64,000 bases of DNA from contig NZ_AZFM01000004.1 in assembly GCF_001434335.1 (NCBI RefSeq), forward strand, positions 43,456-107,455, read 5' to 3'. The position numbers were made by a program, and so were the translations under genes. The notes beneath the pieces were generated by a model. The model did not search any database, was not told the origin of the DNA, and saw only the letters and a program-made list of their open reading frames with translations. How positions within the stretch are numbered: the stretch's first letter is position 1; every line of letters begins with the position of its first letter. The stretch is from Lactobacillus kalixensis DSM 16043. Its GTDB lineage: Bacteria > Bacillota > Bacilli > Lactobacillales > Lactobacillaceae. This document shows, one piece after another, positions 1-8,059 of the stretch.

Positions 1-46
1 ATAATTTATGATCAATAATGTCATTAATATTATCGCCGTCTGCCAT
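1..46 (-). CDS. 5' end of an unidentified gene (truncated by window edge)
   Basis: Only the first 15 codons lie inside the window, reading MADGDNINDIIDHKL toward the left edge. An ATG at 44-46 is preceded by a very strong Shine-Dalgarno (AGGTGGAGGT on the minus strand, 51-60), so a real, well-translated gene starts here. The peptide is too short to assign a family. It is the next gene downstream of the CorC-like gene on the same strand, but a terminator lies between them. Confidence 0.6.
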   Translation of the reverse strand, partial: MADGDNINDIIDHKL

Positions 47-104
47 TTTTACCTCCACCTTACTAAAACATTCCATTGTTAGTTGAAATTATATCATTTT
101 TGCA

Positions 105-134
105 CAAAAAAAGCGCTTGTTTATAGCGCTCTTT
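105..134 (-). terminator. Intrinsic terminator after the CorC-like gene
   Basis: An AGCGC/GCGCT stem closes a short loop and is followed on the minus strand by a run of seven T. It lies just downstream of the stop codon at 146. Confidence 0.8.
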
Positions 135-145
135 TCTTAATCATT

Positions 146-1504
146 TTATTTTTCTTCACTAGATTGATCGTCTTTTTCTTCATCCTTCTTAATTGGAGTA
201 ACGATAAACCAACGCATGAAGCCTTGCTCGATGCTTTCAAGCTTGAATTCATAGCCTTCAAGTTCAACCGTTTGATCCTTCTTTAAATCAGGATAATGTT
301 CCATCATGTAACCACCAATAGTAATAATATCGCTATCTTGGAAACTGACTAAATCTGCATGGAAGTAACGTTCAAAATCATAAAGAGTGGTCTTACCTGA
401 AACATGGACTAAACCATCTTTACCCTTGATAATGTAATCATCAGAAACATCATCGATTTCATCCTTAACTGATCCGAATAATTCTTCATAAATATCCTTA
501 TCAGTTACGATACCACTTGTACCACCATATTCATCAACAACTAGAACAATTGGAGTGTGCTTTTTGATCATCAAATGCAAGATATCTTGAATTGGCATTG
601 ATTCGGGTACAGTAATAATTGTACGAATAATTCTAGTTACCGGAACATCAGCATCAAGTTGATTTTGTTGGACAATGTCATAGGCGTAAACGTAACCAAC
701 AACATCGTCTTTATCGTTATCACGTACAACCGGAAACCGGCTGTAGCCTTCATCCAAATACATCTTAAGCGCATGCTTAATTGTATCAGTTGAGTTAAGG
801 ACCGTTAATCTAGTACGGTCAGTCATAATGTCTTTTGCGACTTTGTCATTTAACTCGAATGCACGGGTCATATAAGTTAAATCGTCTTTATCTAAAGAAC
901 CACTATGAACTGCATTTTGTGATAATTTGATAATCTCAGATTGTGAATAAACCTGATTTTCTTCATCAGCTGGTTCAAAACCCAATAATCTTAATAATCC
1001 ATTTGAACTGGAATTAAGCAGCCATACAAATGGATAAACTAATGTATGGAACCATTGAAGTGGTGTGATGATTAACATTAATACCTTAATTGGTTTATCA
1101 ATCGCAATATTCTTAGGAACGATTTCTGTAACAACCACTTCCAAATAAGTTAACAGAATCAAACCTAAGATCGCACTCACTGATTTAACCAATGATGTAT
1201 TCATCGGCGTTAAATTAAATAATTTTTGTAAAAGTGCAGCGATAGTATCAGCTGAGAACCAACCTAAAATTGCCCCTACTAATGTAGTACCAACCTGTGT
1301 TGTTGAAAGATATTCGTTCAGGTTTCGTACCATATGCAATCCACGTTTTAACTTCTTTTGATTGCCTTGTCTATTTGCAATCATATCTTCGAGCTGACTT
1401 GCACGAGTTTGAACCAAGGCAAATTCAGCGGCAACAAAGAAAGAAGCAAAAACGAAAATGATCAGTGTCGCAACTAAATTTTCAATTATTTCCGGATCAC
1501 TCAA
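146..1504 (-). CDS. CNNM/CBS-domain membrane protein (HlyC/CorC family)
   Basis: 452 aa, the usual length for the family. The N-terminal ~190 residues form the membrane CNNM (DUF21) domain with several hydrophobic segments and the E-V-V-V-T-E-I-V-P-K motif; two CBS motifs follow (about 215-335), then the CorC_HlyC C-terminal domain. Family members are linked to Mg2+/Co2+ efflux or resistance; the older name haemolysin is not well supported. The start is TTG at 1502-1504 with AAGGTGA about 7 nt upstream; no better in-frame ATG is near. It is a single-gene unit with its own terminator. The exact transported ion is not deducible from sequence. Confidence 0.85.
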   Translation of the reverse strand: MSDPEIIENLVATLIIFVFASFFVAAEFALVQTRASQLEDMIANRQGNQKKLKRGLHMVRNLNEYLSTTQVGTTLVGAILGWFSADTIAALLQKLFNLTPMNTSLVKSVSAILGLILLTYLEVVVTEIVPKNIAIDKPIKVLMLIITPLQWFHTLVYPFVWLLNSSSNGLLRLLGFEPADEENQVYSQSEIIKLSQNAVHSGSLDKDDLTYMTRAFELNDKVAKDIMTDRTRLTVLNSTDTIKHALKMYLDEGYSRFPVVRDNDKDDVVGYVYAYDIVQQNQLDADVPVTRIIRTIITVPESMPIQDILHLMIKKHTPIVLVVDEYGGTSGIVTDKDIYEELFGSVKDEIDDVSDDYIIKGKDGLVHVSGKTTLYDFERYFHADLVSFQDSDIITIGGYMMEHYPDLKKDQTVELEGYEFKLESIEQGFMRWFIVTPIKKDEEKDDQSSEEK

Positions 1505-1569
1505 AGTTATGTCACCTTTTTAATAAAATTTTTTATCTAATAATAATATTTTACCATTATTGCTTAGGC

Positions 1570-2226
1570 TTATTTACTCAACTTAAAGATTTTTTCAAAT
1601 GGAACGCGAGCTGGGAAGAACTTAGGATCATTGACTTGGGCACCACGGTCTGGATAGCCTAAGCCAATTGCCATTCCCACGCTTTCGTCTTCAGGAATAC
1701 CAGCATATTTTCTTGCCAAATCTGGATAAGAAACAAGAGAGTGAGCTGGCATAACTGCTAAGCCATTGTTAATTGCTGAAAGCATTAAGCTTTGTGCAAA
1801 GATTCCCAAATCAAAAACAGACCAAGCTGGTGAAACCTTAGGTACAGTCAAGAAGACAATCGCTGGAGCATTAAACATCTCATAATTTGATTTATTGAAT
1901 AGATCGATTTTATTTCTAAAGAAATAAGCTTGTGCTGCACCCATGTTAGCCATATTTTGACTTGGGAAAGTATCCCAATCAAGTGAAAGCATTGAAGCAA
2001 AATCTTCATTCGGTTCTACACCATCATCATTTCTTTTTTGAGATTCTTTTTTAAAGTTTTCCAGTGCATTATCAGTAATAGCATATGCACGCCATGGTTG
2101 TGAATTTAATAATGACGGTGAGTGTTGAGCGTCTTTAACAACTTTAATAATAAGCTTGTCACTAACTTTACGATTAGTGAATTTACGTGTTACGCGTTCT
2201 TTTTTATATACTTCTTCAAAATCCAT
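1570..2226 (-). CDS. Nitroreductase family FMN oxidoreductase
   Basis: 218 aa. The N-terminal R-K-F-T-N-R-K-V region, the P-S-L-L-N-S-Q-P-W-R segment that contacts FMN, and the C-terminal G-L-G-Y-P motif are typical of the nitroreductase fold. These are homodimeric flavoproteins that reduce quinones, nitro compounds or flavins with NAD(P)H in the cytoplasm. The ATG at 2224-2226 has an AGAAGGGA ribosome site. The gene is flanked by short intergenic gaps and its neighbours give no clue to the substrate. Confidence 0.88.
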   Translation of the reverse strand: MDFEEVYKKERVTRKFTNRKVSDKLIIKVVKDAQHSPSLLNSQPWRAYAITDNALENFKKESQKRNDDGVEPNEDFASMLSLDWDTFPSQNMANMGAAQAYFFRNKIDLFNKSNYEMFNAPAIVFLTVPKVSPAWSVFDLGIFAQSLMLSAINNGLAVMPAHSLVSYPDLARKYAGIPEDESVGMAIGLGYPDRGAQVNDPKFFPARVPFEKIFKLSK

Positions 2227-2296
2227 TCTTATATCCCTTCTAAAAATAAACCAGGTATTCTTTACATTCTTCCTCTATTATATAAAAAAATGCTAA

Positions 2297-2572
2297 CTAA
2301 TTCTTATTAGATATATCTTTTTTATCGTTATTTTTTTCTTCGCGTTTCTTAATCACTTCACGCATTGCTAGATCATTTTTATGCGTGGTAATTATTGCGA
2401 TGATCGTTAATTCCAGTCCACCAAGACAAAGTAAAACTAAACCGACCGGGAACAAGAACATAAAATTGGGGTTATTTTTAACCGTTGCAACGATGCACCA
2501 GCAGAGTATTCCGAGAACCATTAAGATAATCCCAATCATCACTTGTTTATTACTTGGACGATATTTTTTCAT
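2297..2572 (-). CDS. Small two-helix membrane protein of unknown function
   Basis: 91 aa from the ATG at 2570-2572, chosen because AAAGGAT lies 9 nt upstream; a longer frame to 2677 would run through the terminator of the upstream gene. The protein has a basic N-terminus (MKKYRPSNKQ), two hydrophobic segments (about residues 11-28 and 36-62) and a very polar C-terminus rich in K, E, N and D. I do not recognise a family. Two transmembrane helices with both ends in the cytoplasm is the likely topology. Confidence 0.6.
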   Translation of the reverse strand: MKKYRPSNKQVMIGIILMVLGILCWCIVATVKNNPNFMFLFPVGLVLLCLGGLELTIIAIITTHKNDLAMREVIKKREEKNNDKKDISNKN

Positions 2573-2631
2573 AAATTTAATTATCCTTTCTAATTGAATT
2601 TTCTTATTAACTTTAATAGTATCAATTTTTG

Positions 2632-2666
2632 AAGAAAAATAAAACAAGACCCATGGTGGATCTTGT
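2632..2666 (-). terminator. Intrinsic terminator after the degenerate receiver gene
   Basis: A 10-position stem (ACAAGACCCA/TGGTGGATCTTGT region, one mismatch, 3-nt loop) is followed on the minus strand by TTTTATTTTT. It ends the transcript 16 nt after the stop codon at 2682. Confidence 0.85.
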
Positions 2667-2681
2667 CTTACCAGCAATTAT

Positions 2682-3128
2682 CTATTCTTTATTTACTATT
2701 CTATCTTCATAAATCTGATTTACAGCTTTCATAGTCGAATTAAATAGATGCTTTTCAATCTCATCAATGTCGAACGACTTAAGTATATAATCACGAGCGT
2801 CTAATCTTCTCTGGTAAGTCTGAAAAGCTAAATTAGCATGAGAAAAGTAAATTAACTCGCCATTTTTATCTTGCTTTCTAATTATCTCACCCAAATCAAT
2901 GCCATTATGATGCTCAAGCCCCTCACCTAAATCGGCTTCAAGGAAGTATACACCACGATTAGGTTTATGGTTGTGTAAATACTTCAAAGCTTCTTCATAA
3001 TTAGCAGCATAGCTAATTTCAAAATCAATTCTTGGTCGCATACAGCTCAGTTCATATTCAACTTTTTCTAGAGCCGTCGTCAACAATACTTCATCGTCAT
3101 TGTTACAAATAAGTATTGGAAATTTCAT
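2682..3128 (-). CDS. Stand-alone, degenerate response-regulator receiver (AgrA/ComE type, no LytTR domain)
   Basis: 148 aa, the length of one receiver domain. It matches the N-terminal half of AgrA/ComE regulators: the beta-1 segment I-L-I-C-N-N-D-D replaces the usual I-C-E-D-D, and V-Y-F-L-E-A-D-L replaces Y-F-L-D-I-x-L, so the phosphoacceptor Asp position holds Glu64. The beta-5 Lys (Y-I-L-K-S) and the S after beta-4 are kept. The LytTR DNA-binding half is missing, and a terminator follows 16 nt after the stop, so it is not simply split. No histidine kinase or pheromone gene is next to it. It may be a pseudo-receiver acting by protein contact, or a decaying relic of a bacteriocin regulator. 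The family call rests on visible motif alignment. Confidence 0.7.
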   Translation of the reverse strand: MKFPILICNNDDEVLLTTALEKVEYELSCMRPRIDFEISYAANYEEALKYLHNHKPNRGVYFLEADLGEGLEHHNGIDLGEIIRKQDKNGELIYFSHANLAFQTYQRRLDARDYILKSFDIDEIEKHLFNSTMKAVNQIYEDRIVNKE

Positions 3129-3210
3129 TGTATGATTACCTACTTTTCTATAAATTAATTAACAACTTCCATTAGTAAGGATACAATAAAAATCACTCTA
3201 AAAACCAAAA

Positions 3211-3287
3211 TCGTCCTATTCTAATGATTTCGCGTCTTATTTGAAGCATTTTTCAAATAAGATGCAAAAACAGGGGATTTAGGACGG
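3211..3287. repeat. Nested inverted repeat with a 14-bp hairpin
   Basis: The inner arms GCGTCTTATTTGAA (3232-3245) and TTCAAATAAGATGC (3252-3265) pair over 14 positions (one G-T) around a 6-nt loop. An outer 7-bp pair CGTCCTA (3212-3218) / TAGGACG (3280-3286) encloses it. Neither strand has a T-run after the stem, so it is not a standard terminator. It starts 2 nt after the patatin stop codon, in the gap before the receiver gene. It could be an RNA-processing or small mobile repeat element. Confidence 0.7.
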
Positions 3288-3288
3288 A

Positions 3289-4137
3289 TTAAAATGACAA
3301 ATATTCTACCAAATTTGGTAGAATCCGTTCTGCTTCTTTTCTACCAATTTCATAGACTCGTCTAATTTCGTCCTTATCTTTTTCTACAGTTCCAATTTCT
3401 AAAGCATAAGGCGGACGAATTACGAAACACTTACCTGCTTCTTCATCATGCTCTATTTTGCTCAAAACAGCATTATAATCCTCTGCTCTAGTCTTTAACT
3501 TTTCTACAACAGCTGGATACTTGCGCAATACCATTTTTTCAACAGGCAACAACTTACTCTTAGTCTTACGGTATTCTTTGGGTTGCGTGGTAATCACAAC
3601 CTTCTTATCAAATCCCTGTTGCTTCAAAAAATCATATGGAATAGAGTCAGACACTCCGCCATCAAAATAATAGTGGCCTCTAATTGCAACAGGATGAGCA
3701 AAAAATGGAATGGAACTAGACGCTCTGATCCACTCTAAGTCGGTATAACCGGCATCACGCAATTCATGATAAACTGGCTTACCTGTCGCGCTATCAGTTG
3801 CTACACACCAAAAGCGCATAGGATTCTTTTTAAACGCTTCTTTGTCAAAGACATCTAATTGTTCAGGCAAAACGTGATAACAAAAATTAGCTGCGTATAA
3901 ATTACCGGACCGACGCCATGACCTCCAACTTGCGTAGTAATCTTTGCCAGCGTATTTCAAATTATAGCGTAAAACTCTTCCGATTTGTTTTGACTTCATA
4001 TTCACGCCAAAAGCTGCCCCAGCTGATACGCCTACCGCTCCATCAAAGGTAACGTTGTTTTCCATCAAGACATCGATTACGCCAGCTGTGAACATCCCTC
4101 GCATCGCGCCGCCCTCAAGAACTAACCCTTTTTTCAT
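3289..4137 (-). CDS. Patatin-like phospholipase/esterase
   Basis: 282 aa from the ATG at 4135-4137, chosen because GGAGGAG lies 7 nt upstream. The oxyanion-hole motif L-E-G-G-A-M-R-G-M is at residues 7-15, the nucleophile Ser38 sits in G-V-S-A-G, and the catalytic Asp is in the F-D-G-G-V-S-D motif, giving the Ser-Asp dyad of the patatin fold. There is no signal peptide, so it should be cytoplasmic or membrane-associated. It resembles the bacterial RssA/YjjU-type branch. The physiological lipid is unknown. It follows xfp, with a terminator between them that overlaps the region just upstream of this gene's ribosome site. Confidence 0.88.
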   Translation of the reverse strand: MKKGLVLEGGAMRGMFTAGVIDVLMENNVTFDGAVGVSAGAAFGVNMKSKQIGRVLRYNLKYAGKDYYASWRSWRRSGNLYAANFCYHVLPEQLDVFDKEAFKKNPMRFWCVATDSATGKPVYHELRDAGYTDLEWIRASSSIPFFAHPVAIRGHYYFDGGVSDSIPYDFLKQQGFDKKVVITTQPKEYRKTKSKLLPVEKMVLRKYPAVVEKLKTRAEDYNAVLSKIEHDEEAGKCFVIRPPYALEIGTVEKDKDEIRRVYEIGRKEAERILPNLVEYLSF

Positions 4138-4153
4138 ATTTTCTCCTCCAAAC

Positions 4154-4184
4154 AAAAAGACCTACGCAATCTCTGCATAGGTCT
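4154..4184 (-). terminator. Intrinsic terminator after xfp
   Basis: The stem AGACCTACGCA/TGCATAGGTCT (one mismatch, 5-nt loop) is followed on the minus strand by TTTTTG. It lies between the xfp stop at 4205 and the patatin ribosome site. Confidence 0.85.
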
Positions 4185-4204
4185 AATTTATTCTTATTTA
4201 TGAA

Positions 4205-6604
4205 TTAGTTCAAGCCAGACCATTTCCATTCAGTGACTTCAGGAATATCCTTACCGTTATCACGAATGTATTGGTGGTGCTTAGCAAGCAAGTTGTCCAT
4301 TTCGTTAATGAAATCTGCATTCTTACCAGCTAATGCTGGAACACTTTCAACTGCATCCTTAGCTAAATCGAAGCGATCAAGGTGGTTCAAGACACGCATG
4401 TCAAATGGAGTGGTAATATCACCATTTTCTTCATAGCAGTGAATGTGAACATTGTAGTGCTTTCTTTCAAAGAAGATTGATTGCATCATGCTCTTGTAGC
4501 CGTGCCATGCAAAGATTACTGGAACATCACTTGGGAAGAGACGTTCAAATTCTTCATCTGAAATAGCATTCTTGTTGTCCTTTGGACTCATCAACTTCAT
4601 CACATCAACAACATTAATGTAACGAATCTTAAGGTCTGGGAACTTCTTGTGCAAAATATCAATTGCTGCAAGAGTTTCAAGAGTTGGTTCAGTTTCAGTT
4701 GAAGCAAAGACAACATCAGGTTTTGCGCCGTGATCAGTTGAAGCCCAATCGATGTAGCTCAAACCTTTATCAGCTAACTTAGTAGCTTCTTCGATAGTAA
4801 ACCATTGTGGACGAGGTTGCTTAGAAGTTACCAAAATATTGATGCATTCACGGTCTCTAAATGCCTTATCTGATACTGCAAGAAGTGAGTTAGTATCCGA
4901 TGGCAAGTATTCGTGAATCAGATCTGGACGGTTCTTCTCAAACATGTGAGTCAAGATACCTGGATCTTGGTGAGTGTAACCGTTGTGGTCTTGTTGGAAT
5001 ACTGTTGAAGTAGCAACGAAGTTAAGTGATGGATAATCATGACGCCAGTATTGTTCCTTAGCTTTTCTAAGCCACTTCATGTGTTGAGTAAGCATTGAGT
5101 CAACTACACGCCCGAATGCTTCATAAGTTGCAAAGAAGCCGTGGCGTCCGGTCAAGACATAACCTTCAAGGAAACCTTCGTCTTGGTGTTCTGACAATTG
5201 TGAGTCGATCACACGACCACTTGGTGCCAAGTTTTCATCATTTGGTTCATGAACTTCTGGTTCCCATTGACGCTTTTGATTATCAAGCAATTGGAATAAA
5301 CGATTTGACTTAGATTCATCTGGACCAAAACCACGGAAAGTAGTTGGGTTTAATTCAGCAACCTTATCCAAGTACTTAGCCCATTCAACCATATCTTGTT
5401 CTTCACGATCACCTGGCTTATCAATCTTCACAGCGAAGTCGCGGTAGTCCGGCAAGTTCAAACGCTTAGGATCCTTACCACCATTAGTAATAGGGTTCAT
5501 TGCCATTCTTTGATCGCCCTTGGCAGTATTTTCAGTGACGATTTCCTTTGGAGAGCCGTCTTCGTTAAACAATTCTTCAGGTTTGTAGCTCTTAAGCCAG
5601 TTTTCAAGCATATCCTTGTGTTCCATATCATCTTGAGAAACTGGAATTGGAATTTGGTGAGCACGGAAACTATTTTCAATTGGATTACCATCCAAGTCTT
5701 CCTTTGGACCAGTCCAACCCTTAGGGCATTGGAAGATAATTAATGGCCAATGTGGCAAAGTGGCATCGTTATTTTCACGAGCATGCTTTTGAATAGCCTT
5801 AATTTCTTCAATCACTTCATCCATGGTCTTAGCCATTTCTTCGTGAACTTGCATTGGGTCCTTTTCACCATCAAAGCGTCCGCCCTTAAAGACTGAGACA
5901 AAGTGAGGATCCCAACCCATGCCACGGAAGTATTCAGTTAATTCTTCATCGCTCATTCTTGAAACGATGGTTGGATTAGAAATCTTGAAGCCATTGATTT
6001 GTAAAATTGGTAAAACTGCACCATCAGTAATTGGATTAATGAACTTATCACTGAACCAACTTCCTGCAAGTGGACCAGTTTCAGCTTCACCATCACCAAT
6101 TTCAACAGCGGCAATGACATCTGGGTTATCCAAAATTGCACCAGTACCATGTGATAACGCATAGCCTAATTCCCCACCTTCGTGGATTGAACCTGGAGTT
6201 TCAGGAGCAGCGTGTGAAGCCACACCACCTGGAAAACTGAATCGCTTGAATAATTTAGCCATTCCCTTAACATCTTGAGTAATTTCTGGGTAGCGTTCAG
6301 TATATGAACCATCAAGATATGAGTTTGAAACCATAACTTGTCCGCCGTGTCCTGAACCTTCGATATAGAACATATCAAGGTTGTACTTCTTTAAGACACG
6401 GTTTAAGTGAGCATAAATGAAGTTTTGTGGAGCAATAGTACCCCAGTGACCAATTGGCTTAGGTTTAACATCTTCAGCTACTAAAGGTGTTCTAAGTAAT
6501 GGGTTCTTCATTAAGAATAATTGCCCAACTGATAAATAATTTGCTGCACGCCAGTATGCATCGACACTCTTTAAGTATTCTTTTGAATCGTAATCGACTG
6601 TCAT
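4205..6604 (-). CDS. xfp: Xylulose-5-phosphate/fructose-6-phosphate phosphoketolase
   Basis: 799 aa, full length for the family. It uses thiamine diphosphate and phosphate to split xylulose 5-phosphate (and often fructose 6-phosphate) into acetyl phosphate and glyceraldehyde 3-phosphate (or erythrose 4-phosphate) in the cytoplasm. The motif [10 protein letters not shown] in the ThDP-binding domain, E-G-S-G-H-G-G near the N-terminus and the T-S-x-x-x-F-Q-Q-D-H-N-G segment are hallmarks. The ATG at 6602-6604 follows GAGGAG. It has its own promoter and terminator, and a cre box lies between promoter and ribosome site. A DeoR-type gene is divergent from it. With rbsK, rpiA and a nucleoside hydrolase close by, its job here is probably ribose/nucleoside use. 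Confidence 0.97.
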   Translation of the reverse strand: MTVDYDSKEYLKSVDAYWRAANYLSVGQLFLMKNPLLRTPLVAEDVKPKPIGHWGTIAPQNFIYAHLNRVLKKYNLDMFYIEGSGHGGQVMVSNSYLDGSYTERYPEITQDVKGMAKLFKRFSFPGGVASHAAPETPGSIHEGGELGYALSHGTGAILDNPDVIAAVEIGDGEAETGPLAGSWFSDKFINPITDGAVLPILQINGFKISNPTIVSRMSDEELTEYFRGMGWDPHFVSVFKGGRFDGEKDPMQVHEEMAKTMDEVIEEIKAIQKHARENNDATLPHWPLIIFQCPKGWTGPKEDLDGNPIENSFRAHQIPIPVSQDDMEHKDMLENWLKSYKPEELFNEDGSPKEIVTENTAKGDQRMAMNPITNGGKDPKRLNLPDYRDFAVKIDKPGDREEQDMVEWAKYLDKVAELNPTTFRGFGPDESKSNRLFQLLDNQKRQWEPEVHEPNDENLAPSGRVIDSQLSEHQDEGFLEGYVLTGRHGFFATYEAFGRVVDSMLTQHMKWLRKAKEQYWRHDYPSLNFVATSTVFQQDHNGYTHQDPGILTHMFEKNRPDLIHEYLPSDTNSLLAVSDKAFRDRECINILVTSKQPRPQWFTIEEATKLADKGLSYIDWASTDHGAKPDVVFASTETEPTLETLAAIDILHKKFPDLKIRYINVVDVMKLMSPKDNKNAISDEEFERLFPSDVPVIFAWHGYKSMMQSIFFERKHYNVHIHCYEENGDITTPFDMRVLNHLDRFDLAKDAVESVPALAGKNADFINEMDNLLAKHHQYIRDNGKDIPEVTEWKWSGLN

Positions 6605-6626
6605 TTTTGTTTCTCCTCGAATTTTT

Positions 6627-6640
6627 TGATAACGTTTTCC
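6627..6640 (-). promoter_or_regulatory. cre box (CcpA site) downstream of the xfp promoter
   Basis: On the minus strand GGAAAACGTTATCA matches the cre consensus TGWAARCGYTWNCW at 13 of 14 positions. It lies about 11 nt downstream of the -10 box, near the expected transcription start, a position where CcpA blocks transcription. Confidence 0.7.
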
Positions 6641-6650
6641 TTACACTCTT

Positions 6651-6678
6651 ATCATACCAAATTATTTCAAAAGTTCAA
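6651..6678 (-). promoter_or_regulatory. xfp promoter
   Basis: On the minus strand TTGAAC (6673-6678) and TATGAT (6651-6656) are separated by 16 nt. They lie 47-74 nt upstream of the xfp start codon and next to the cre box. Confidence 0.65.
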
Positions 6679-6889
6679 CCTTTTTGTAAATTGGATCCTA
6701 CCAATTGCCAAATAAGTGTTTTAATTTTAATAATCATGAGCCAAGCCCTAATTTAACAGCATTTATCTACTCTTACTTACGCGTTTATAATTGCATACGC
6801 TGGAAAACACTGATAAACAATTATAAAATACAGATAAAACACATACTTTTTAACTGATTCATGTTAATTTACTTACTGGAGAGAGGAAA

Positions 6890-7654
6890 ATGATTCAAGA
6901 GGAACGATTAAATCAAATTAAAGATTTGCTCAAACAAGAACATCGCATTTTAACAAAAGAAATCGCTGAGAAGTTCAATGTTTCATTTGATACAGCTCGT
7001 CGTGACGTGATTCACCTTTGCTCAACTGGGCAAGCGGTTCGCATCCATGGCGGAATGATGGAAATTAATCAGACAAGTGTACCAGATTTCCTAGCTAGGA
7101 ACCAAGTTCAATCTCCTGTTAAATTAAAAATGGCAAAAATGGCAAGGAAATTTGTTCACCCTGATCAATGTGATTTCATTGGTTCTTCTACAACGCTTAA
7201 ACGTCTCTGTCCATTACTTAACGGAATGGATTTACAAGTAGTAACGAATTCAATAGACAATGCATTGAACTTACTTACCGGTGAATTTCCCTCGGTTAGA
7301 TTACTTGGCGGAATTGTTAATAAGTCGCAGCGTTACATCTACTCTGAAGAAGCATTAGAAACAATTAGAAGAATTCATTTTAATACTGCCTTTATCGGTG
7401 GATCTAAAGTGCGAGTAGATGGCGTTTATGCTTCTATTATGGATGACGCCGAAATCGTTAATGAAGTTGTTAAACGAGCAAATCAAGTTGTTTTAGTCGC
7501 AGAAAAATATAAATTCACCAATCAATCCACTTCTCCATTTATGTCTACTTCATTAGATAAAGTCGATGTTTTAATCACTGACACACCTTTACCTGATGAA
7601 ATTAAGTCATATTTCAGTTCAAAAACTCAGATAATACCAGTTTTAAAGGAGTGA
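6890..7654 (+). CDS. DeoR-family transcriptional regulator
   Basis: 254 aa. An N-terminal DeoR helix-turn-helix (E-R-L-N-Q-I-K-D-L-L, then L-T-K-E-I-A-E-K-F-N-V-S-F-D-T-A-R-R-D) is followed by a DeoR C-terminal sensor domain that normally binds a sugar phosphate. The ATG follows GGAGAGAGGAAA. It is divergent from xfp across 285 nt, so phosphoketolase is the first target to consider; the downstream immunity-like gene shares its transcript. The effector is not known from sequence. The family call is firm, the target is inference. Confidence 0.92.
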   Translation: MIQEERLNQIKDLLKQEHRILTKEIAEKFNVSFDTARRDVIHLCSTGQAVRIHGGMMEINQTSVPDFLARNQVQSPVKLKMAKMARKFVHPDQCDFIGSSTTLKRLCPLLNGMDLQVVTNSIDNALNLLTGEFPSVRLLGGIVNKSQRYIYSEEALETIRRIHFNTAFIGGSKVRVDGVYASIMDDAEIVNEVVKRANQVVLVAEKYKFTNQSTSPFMSTSLDKVDVLITDTPLPDEIKSYFSSKTQIIPVLKE

Positions 7655-7659
7655 TTTTT

Positions 7660-7989
7660 ATGTTAGTCGATCAGCAAAAAATCTATCAGGATCTAAAAGA
7701 CTTATATAGTAGTTTTTCTGATGAGATGTATTCTCTATTAGCCACTGATAGTTATTCGAGAATTCGCCGCGCTATCGGCTTAGTAATGCAAAAATTTGAA
7801 AACAATGACCATCCTCTTGCCTACACTGGCAAACTTGTCATGTACATTCAAGCTAAAGTTGCGCTAAACAATTTACGCTTAACCAGTCAGCAAGAGCAGC
7901 TCATCAAGAGTTTGACTGAGAGTACTAAGCGAATTCACCTCAGTTATGTCTACTTAAGTCCGATTGACTCAAGTGAGCAATTCGTGTAA
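7660..7989 (+). CDS. Orphan bacteriocin immunity protein (enterocin A immunity-like)
   Basis: 109 aa from the ATG at 7660, with AAAGGAG at 7645-7651 overlapping the DeoR stop codon; a GTG at 7651 is inside that ribosome site. The pattern L-R-L-T-x-x-Q-E-x-L-I-x-x-L followed by a C-terminal S-x-Q-F matches the enterocin A immunity protein (R-F-T-E-Y-Q-E-E-L-I-R-N-L, ending in K-S-Q-F). Such four-helix cytosolic proteins protect against class IIa (pediocin-like) bacteriocins acting on the mannose PTS. No bacteriocin or export gene is nearby. Co-transcription with a DeoR regulator is unusual. Confidence in the family is moderate because it rests on motif comparison by eye. Confidence 0.65.
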   Translation: MLVDQQKIYQDLKDLYSSFSDEMYSLLATDSYSRIRRAIGLVMQKFENNDHPLAYTGKLVMYIQAKVALNNLRLTSQQEQLIKSLTESTKRIHLSYVYLSPIDSSEQFV

Positions 7990-8020
7990 TTTCTTGCTCT
8001 AAATCAAAAAATTGAATCTA

Positions 8021-8057
8021 AAAAAGCTAAATCTGCATTAAACAGTTTTAGCTTTTT
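8021..8057. terminator. Bidirectional terminator between the immunity and GntR genes
   Basis: The arms AAAAAGCTAAA and TTTTAGCTTTTT pair around a 14-nt loop and give a U-run on both strands, serving the two convergent genes. Confidence 0.85.
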
Positions 8058-8059
8058 TA

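Noticed and set aside
2573..2677. N-terminal extension of the small membrane protein
   Set aside because: The extra 35 codons cross the terminator of the upstream gene, while a good ribosome site precedes the internal ATG.
3232..3265. Hairpin after the patatin gene as an intrinsic terminator
   Set aside because: The stem is strong, but no U-run follows on either strand.
5095..5743. Plus-strand frames inside xfp
   Set aside because: They are antisense to a highly conserved gene with biased codon use and have no ribosome sites.
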